Part shown: in pieces, positions 14,023 through 16,374 of the stretch
Position numbering within the stretch: position 1 is the stretch's first letter
Layout of the letters: each line of letters begins with the position of its first letter
Source: an uncultured Collinsella sp.
Lineage (GTDB): Bacteria > Actinomycetota > Coriobacteriia > Coriobacteriales > Coriobacteriaceae
Direction of reading: 5' to 3'
NCBI GenBank assembly: GCA_900759565.1
Contig: CAAEVV010000024.1
Span: 1-16,374 of the forward strand
DNA: 16,374 bases
Made by a program: the position numbers and the translations under genes
Notes under the pieces: generated by a model
The model's database searches: none
Told to the model about the DNA's origin: nothing
Seen by the model: only the letters and a program-made list of their open reading frames with translations

Positions 14023-14364
14023 GCTACCTCCAACTTATACGAATTTACGTATGTCTAGAATAACACGCTGACGTGCGCAAACCCGTACTTTATGCAGGAA
14101 AAGCACACAACTCTGATAGGTAAGAGTATTCGATAACAGACGCAGCTCATTCACACCTTTATGCATTTTCAACGCCTGCATAATCTGCAGGCAGACCGGC
14201 ATCTTTGAGTGACTCCATACAAGCTGTAGTCATTTTTGTGCATATGCAATATCTATTAGCTTTACCCTGCGACAGTGCCCGTCGCTTGTGATAGAGTGCT
14301 ACAAACTCTGGCTTTTGCCCTACGAGTGACCAAGAGCTCGGGGGCTTTAACACAAGGAGGATCT
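14023..14364. other. Divergent region between the CarD-like gene and argS
   Basis: No gene is seen in this AT-richer stretch of about 340 bases. It contains the ATACG/CGTAT pair near 14040, a perfect 7-bp hairpin GCCTGCA-TAATC-TGCAGGC at 14174-14192, the argS promoter candidate at 14269-14297 and the argS ribosome binding site AAGGAGG (14354-14360). I looked for a T-box leader (conserved AGGGTGGNACCGCG) ahead of argS and did not find one. A 64-codon - strand frame (14159-14353) has no recognisable content. Confidence 0.5.
14269..14297 (+). promoter_or_regulatory. Candidate promoter for argS
   Basis: GCGACA (14269-14274, four of six) and TAGAGT (14292-14297, four of six) are exactly 17 bases apart, with TG upstream of the -10. 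Transcription would begin around 14304, giving a leader of about 60 bases. Confidence 0.4.
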
Positions 14365-16218
14365 ATGCCCGAGAAGATTGAAGAGCTGGTACGCGCTGCG
14401 CTTGCTGCGGCCCAGGAGGCCGGCGACCTTTCCGCATTTGAACTTGACGATTGCGCTATCGAGCGACCGGCTGACACTTCTCATGGCGAGTGGACCTCTA
14501 CCATGGCCCTGAAGTCCGCCAAGCTGGCCCACTGCGCCCCGCGCAAGATCGCCGAGGCCATCGTTGCCCATATGCCCGAGGACCCCGCGATCGAGAAGGT
14601 CGAGATTGCAGGCCCCGGCTTCATCAACTTCTACCTCTCCGTTGCCGTCAAGAATGCCATCTTTGGCGAGGCTCGCGAGAAGGGTATGGACTTCGCTAAG
14701 TCCAACGTCGGTGGTGGCCTGAAGACCCAGGTCGAGTTCGTTTCCGCCAACCCCGTCGGCCCCATGCATATCGGCCACGGCCGCTGGGCCGCGCTGGGCG
14801 ACTCGCTCTGCCGCGTTATGGATCACGCCGGTTACGACATCCAGCGTGAGTTCTACATCAACGACCACGGCTCTCAGATGAACACCTTCGGCAACTCCAT
14901 CAGCACGCGCTATATGCAGCTTGCCGACATCATCGCCAAGCAGGGCGTGGATATCGACGAGGCTCACAAGCTGCTGATCGCCGACCGCGACGCCTTTGTT
15001 GCCGACGAGAACGACGAGCATCCCGAGACCCATCCGTATCAGGACAACTTTGCCGAGACCCTGGGCAAGGACTCCTACGGCGGCGACTACATCATCGACG
15101 AGGCCGCCGAGTTCTGGCGCACCGACGGCGATAAGTGGGTCAACGCCGATCCGCAGGAGCGCATGGAGAGCTTCCGCGAGCGCGGCTATGTAAAGATGGT
15201 CGACAACATGCGCGACCTTTGCCATGCCGTTAACTGCGACTTCGATCGTTGGTTCTCCGAGCGCTCGCTGTATGTGAAGGACACCGAGGGCGAGACCGCC
15301 GGCACCTCCGCCGTCGACCGCGCTTTTGAGAAGCTCGACAAGATGGGCTATCTCTACACCAAGGACGGCGCCCTGTGGTTCCGCTCCACCGACCTGGGCG
15401 ATGACAAGGACCGCGTTCTGATCAAGTCCGACGGCGAGTACACCTACTTCGCCTCCGACGTTGCCTATCACTGGGATAAGTTCCAGCGCGTCGACCACGT
15501 CATCGACATCTGGGGCGCCGACCACCACGGCTACATCGAGCGCGTCCGCTGCGTCTGCGATGCCTTGGGTTACCCCGGCAAGTTTGAGGTTCTGCTGGGC
15601 CAGCTCGTCAACCTGCTGCGCAACGGCAAGCCCGTCCGTATGTCCAAGCGTAAGGGCACCATGGTGACCCTGCAGGAGCTCGTCGACGAGGTCGGCTCCG
15701 ACGCTGCCCGTTACACCCTCATCTCCAAGAGCTCCAACCAGATGGTCGACTTCGATATTGAGGCCGTCAAGAAGCGCGACAACTCCAACCCGGTGTACTA
15801 CGTGCAGTACGCTCACGCCCGCGTGTGCTCCATCCTGCGCCGTGCCGCTGACGTTACGCCCGAGCAGGCCGACGAGATGGGCATGAAGGCCGTCGCCGCC
15901 AAGGCCATCGGTGAGAACGTCGATTACTCGCTGCTGACCGACCCGACCGAGCTCGCCCTTTCGCGCAAGCTCAACGAGCTCACCGACCTCATCGCCAGCT
16001 GCGCTCGCGACCGCGCCCCGTTCCGTCTGACGCACTTTGCTGAGGAACTCGCCGGCGACTTCCACAGCTTCTACGCTGCCTGTCAGGTGCTGCCGAGCGA
16101 GGGCCGTCCCGTCGACCCCGAGCTTTCGCGTGCCCGTCTGGCCGCTTGCGATGCCGTCCGTGTGACGCTCGCCCTGGTGCTCACCCTCGTTGGCGTTTCC
16201 GCGCCCGAGCAGATGTAA
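14365..16218 (+). CDS. argS: Arginyl-tRNA synthetase
   Basis: This 617-residue class I synthetase charges tRNA-Arg. The N-terminal Add1-type domain (about 1-110) ends with the family-typical IAGPGFINFYL (81-91). VEFVSANPVGPMHIGHGR (123-140) carries HIGH (135-138). YINDHGSQ (164-171), WGADHHGYIERV (383-394), RMSKRKGTMVTL (425-436, the KMSKS-type loop) and the C-terminal DALR anticodon-binding domain from about 478 (YVQYAHARVCSILR) follow in order. It is somewhat longer than common 550-590-residue members, with the extra length around 185-260. ATG 14365 has an ideal AAGGAGG (14354-14360). Arginyl-tRNA synthetases usually need tRNA present for amino acid activation. The gene appears to be monocistronic, with an IS element beyond its end. 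Confidence 0.97.
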   Translation: MPEKIEELVRAALAAAQEAGDLSAFELDDCAIERPADTSHGEWTSTMALKSAKLAHCAPRKIAEAIVAHMPEDPAIEKVEIAGPGFINFYLSVAVKNAIFGEAREKGMDFAKSNVGGGLKTQVEFVSANPVGPMHIGHGRWAALGDSLCRVMDHAGYDIQREFYINDHGSQMNTFGNSISTRYMQLADIIAKQGVDIDEAHKLLIADRDAFVADENDEHPETHPYQDNFAETLGKDSYGGDYIIDEAAEFWRTDGDKWVNADPQERMESFRERGYVKMVDNMRDLCHAVNCDFDRWFSERSLYVKDTEGETAGTSAVDRAFEKLDKMGYLYTKDGALWFRSTDLGDDKDRVLIKSDGEYTYFASDVAYHWDKFQRVDHVIDIWGADHHGYIERVRCVCDALGYPGKFEVLLGQLVNLLRNGKPVRMSKRKGTMVTLQELVDEVGSDAARYTLISKSSNQMVDFDIEAVKKRDNSNPVYYVQYAHARVCSILRRAADVTPEQADEMGMKAVAAKAIGENVDYSLLTDPTELALSRKLNELTDLIASCARDRAPFRLTHFAEELAGDFHSFYAACQVLPSEGRPVDPELSRARLAACDAVRVTLALVLTLVGVSAPEQM

Positions 16219-16220
16219 GC

Positions 16221-16256
16221 TACGGGTCATTTGACCGTACAGACTTGGTTTAACTA
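16221..16256. other. Short hairpins after argS
   Basis: TACGGGTCA pairs with TGACCGTA (16221-16239, one bulged G). CTTGGTT with AACTAAG (about 16243-16257) forms a second near-palindrome. Neither is followed by a T run, so termination of argS here is uncertain. Confidence 0.4.
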
Positions 16257-16280
16257 AGCCTTGAAAGCCCGATCTCCCAC

Positions 16281-16374
16281 TGAACTGCGTCCCAAATCTT
16301 GGACGCCCTAAATAGCGACTAGGCCGCGAGGGCCTGATTCCGGAACTCCTCCGGGGTCAGGCCCTTCAATCTTA
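16281..16374 (-). mobile_element. Right end of an IS3-family (IS150-like) insertion sequence
   Basis: The terminal sequence beginning TGAACTGCGTCCCAAATCTT (16281-16300) has the TG end and the overall look of IS150-group inverted repeats. The transposase gene ends about 40 bases inside. The element runs beyond the window, so its other end, target duplication and completeness cannot be judged. Confidence 0.75.
16319..16374 (-). CDS. IS3-family transposase, C-terminal end only
   Basis: Only the last 17 residues and the stop are in the window. Read on the - strand they are RLKGLTPEEFRNQALAA, the standard C-terminus of IS3-family OrfB integrase-type transposases (the KGLTPEEFRNQ motif). The reading frame enters from the right edge. 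Whether the gene is intact cannot be told. Confidence 0.8.
   Translation of the reverse strand, partial: RLKGLTPEEFRNQALAA

Noticed and set aside
14040..14364. T-box leader upstream of argS
   Set aside because: The conserved T-box sequence and an antiterminator/terminator pair are absent; only a small 7-bp hairpin is seen.
14347..16230. A 627-codon open frame on the - strand, fully opposite argS
   Set aside because: Long antisense frames are common in GC-rich genes. The + strand frame has every ArgRS motif, and the antisense product is a featureless Val/Gly/Ala/Leu-rich sequence.

Overview
The window looks like chromosomal DNA of a high-GC Gram-positive gut actinobacterium of the class Coriobacteriia, most likely Collinsella or a close relative. 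This is inferred from codon and base composition, from AGAAAGG-type ribosome binding sites ahead of several genes, and from short intergenic repeats that I associate with that genus. I could not run a database search.

Layout, left to right. (1) A MarR-type regulator, a DegV fatty-acid-binding protein and a short alkyltransferase-like (MGMT family) protein are on the + strand; a hairpin repeat follows each of the last two. (2) A gene-free stretch (about 2090-2427) holds a 20-bp hairpin and the trpS terminator. (3) trpS and a WecA/TagO-type glycosyl-phosphate transferase are on the - strand. (4) A stretch of about 500 bases holds a structured RNA on the - strand that resembles 6S RNA, plus a promoter for the next gene. 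(5) On the + strand follow a PflX-type radical SAM protein, tRNA-Ala(CGC) with its promoter and terminator, a coiled-coil membrane-anchored protein of unknown role, nicotinate phosphoribosyltransferase (NAD salvage) and glutamate 5-kinase (proB). (6) An S33-type prolyl-aminopeptidase-like hydrolase on the - strand lies between proB and proA (+). (7) An HD-domain protein and a CarD/CdnL-type regulator are on the - strand. (8) argS is on the + strand, and the end of an IS3-family insertion sequence runs off the right edge.

The gene content is mostly housekeeping: two aminoacyl-tRNA synthetases, one tRNA, proline synthesis, NAD salvage and envelope polymer initiation. The proline theme is notable. 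proB and proA, which often form an operon, are separated by a gene whose product probably releases N-terminal residues, perhaps proline, from peptides.

The less ordinary material is between the genes. Four near-identical hairpin repeats (at 1641, 2051, 12773 and 13483) all lie 10-20 bases beyond stop codons and bracket two single-gene segments. A second repeat type occurs as a tandem pair at 9887-9939. I see no clear new defence or mobile system and no CRISPR array.
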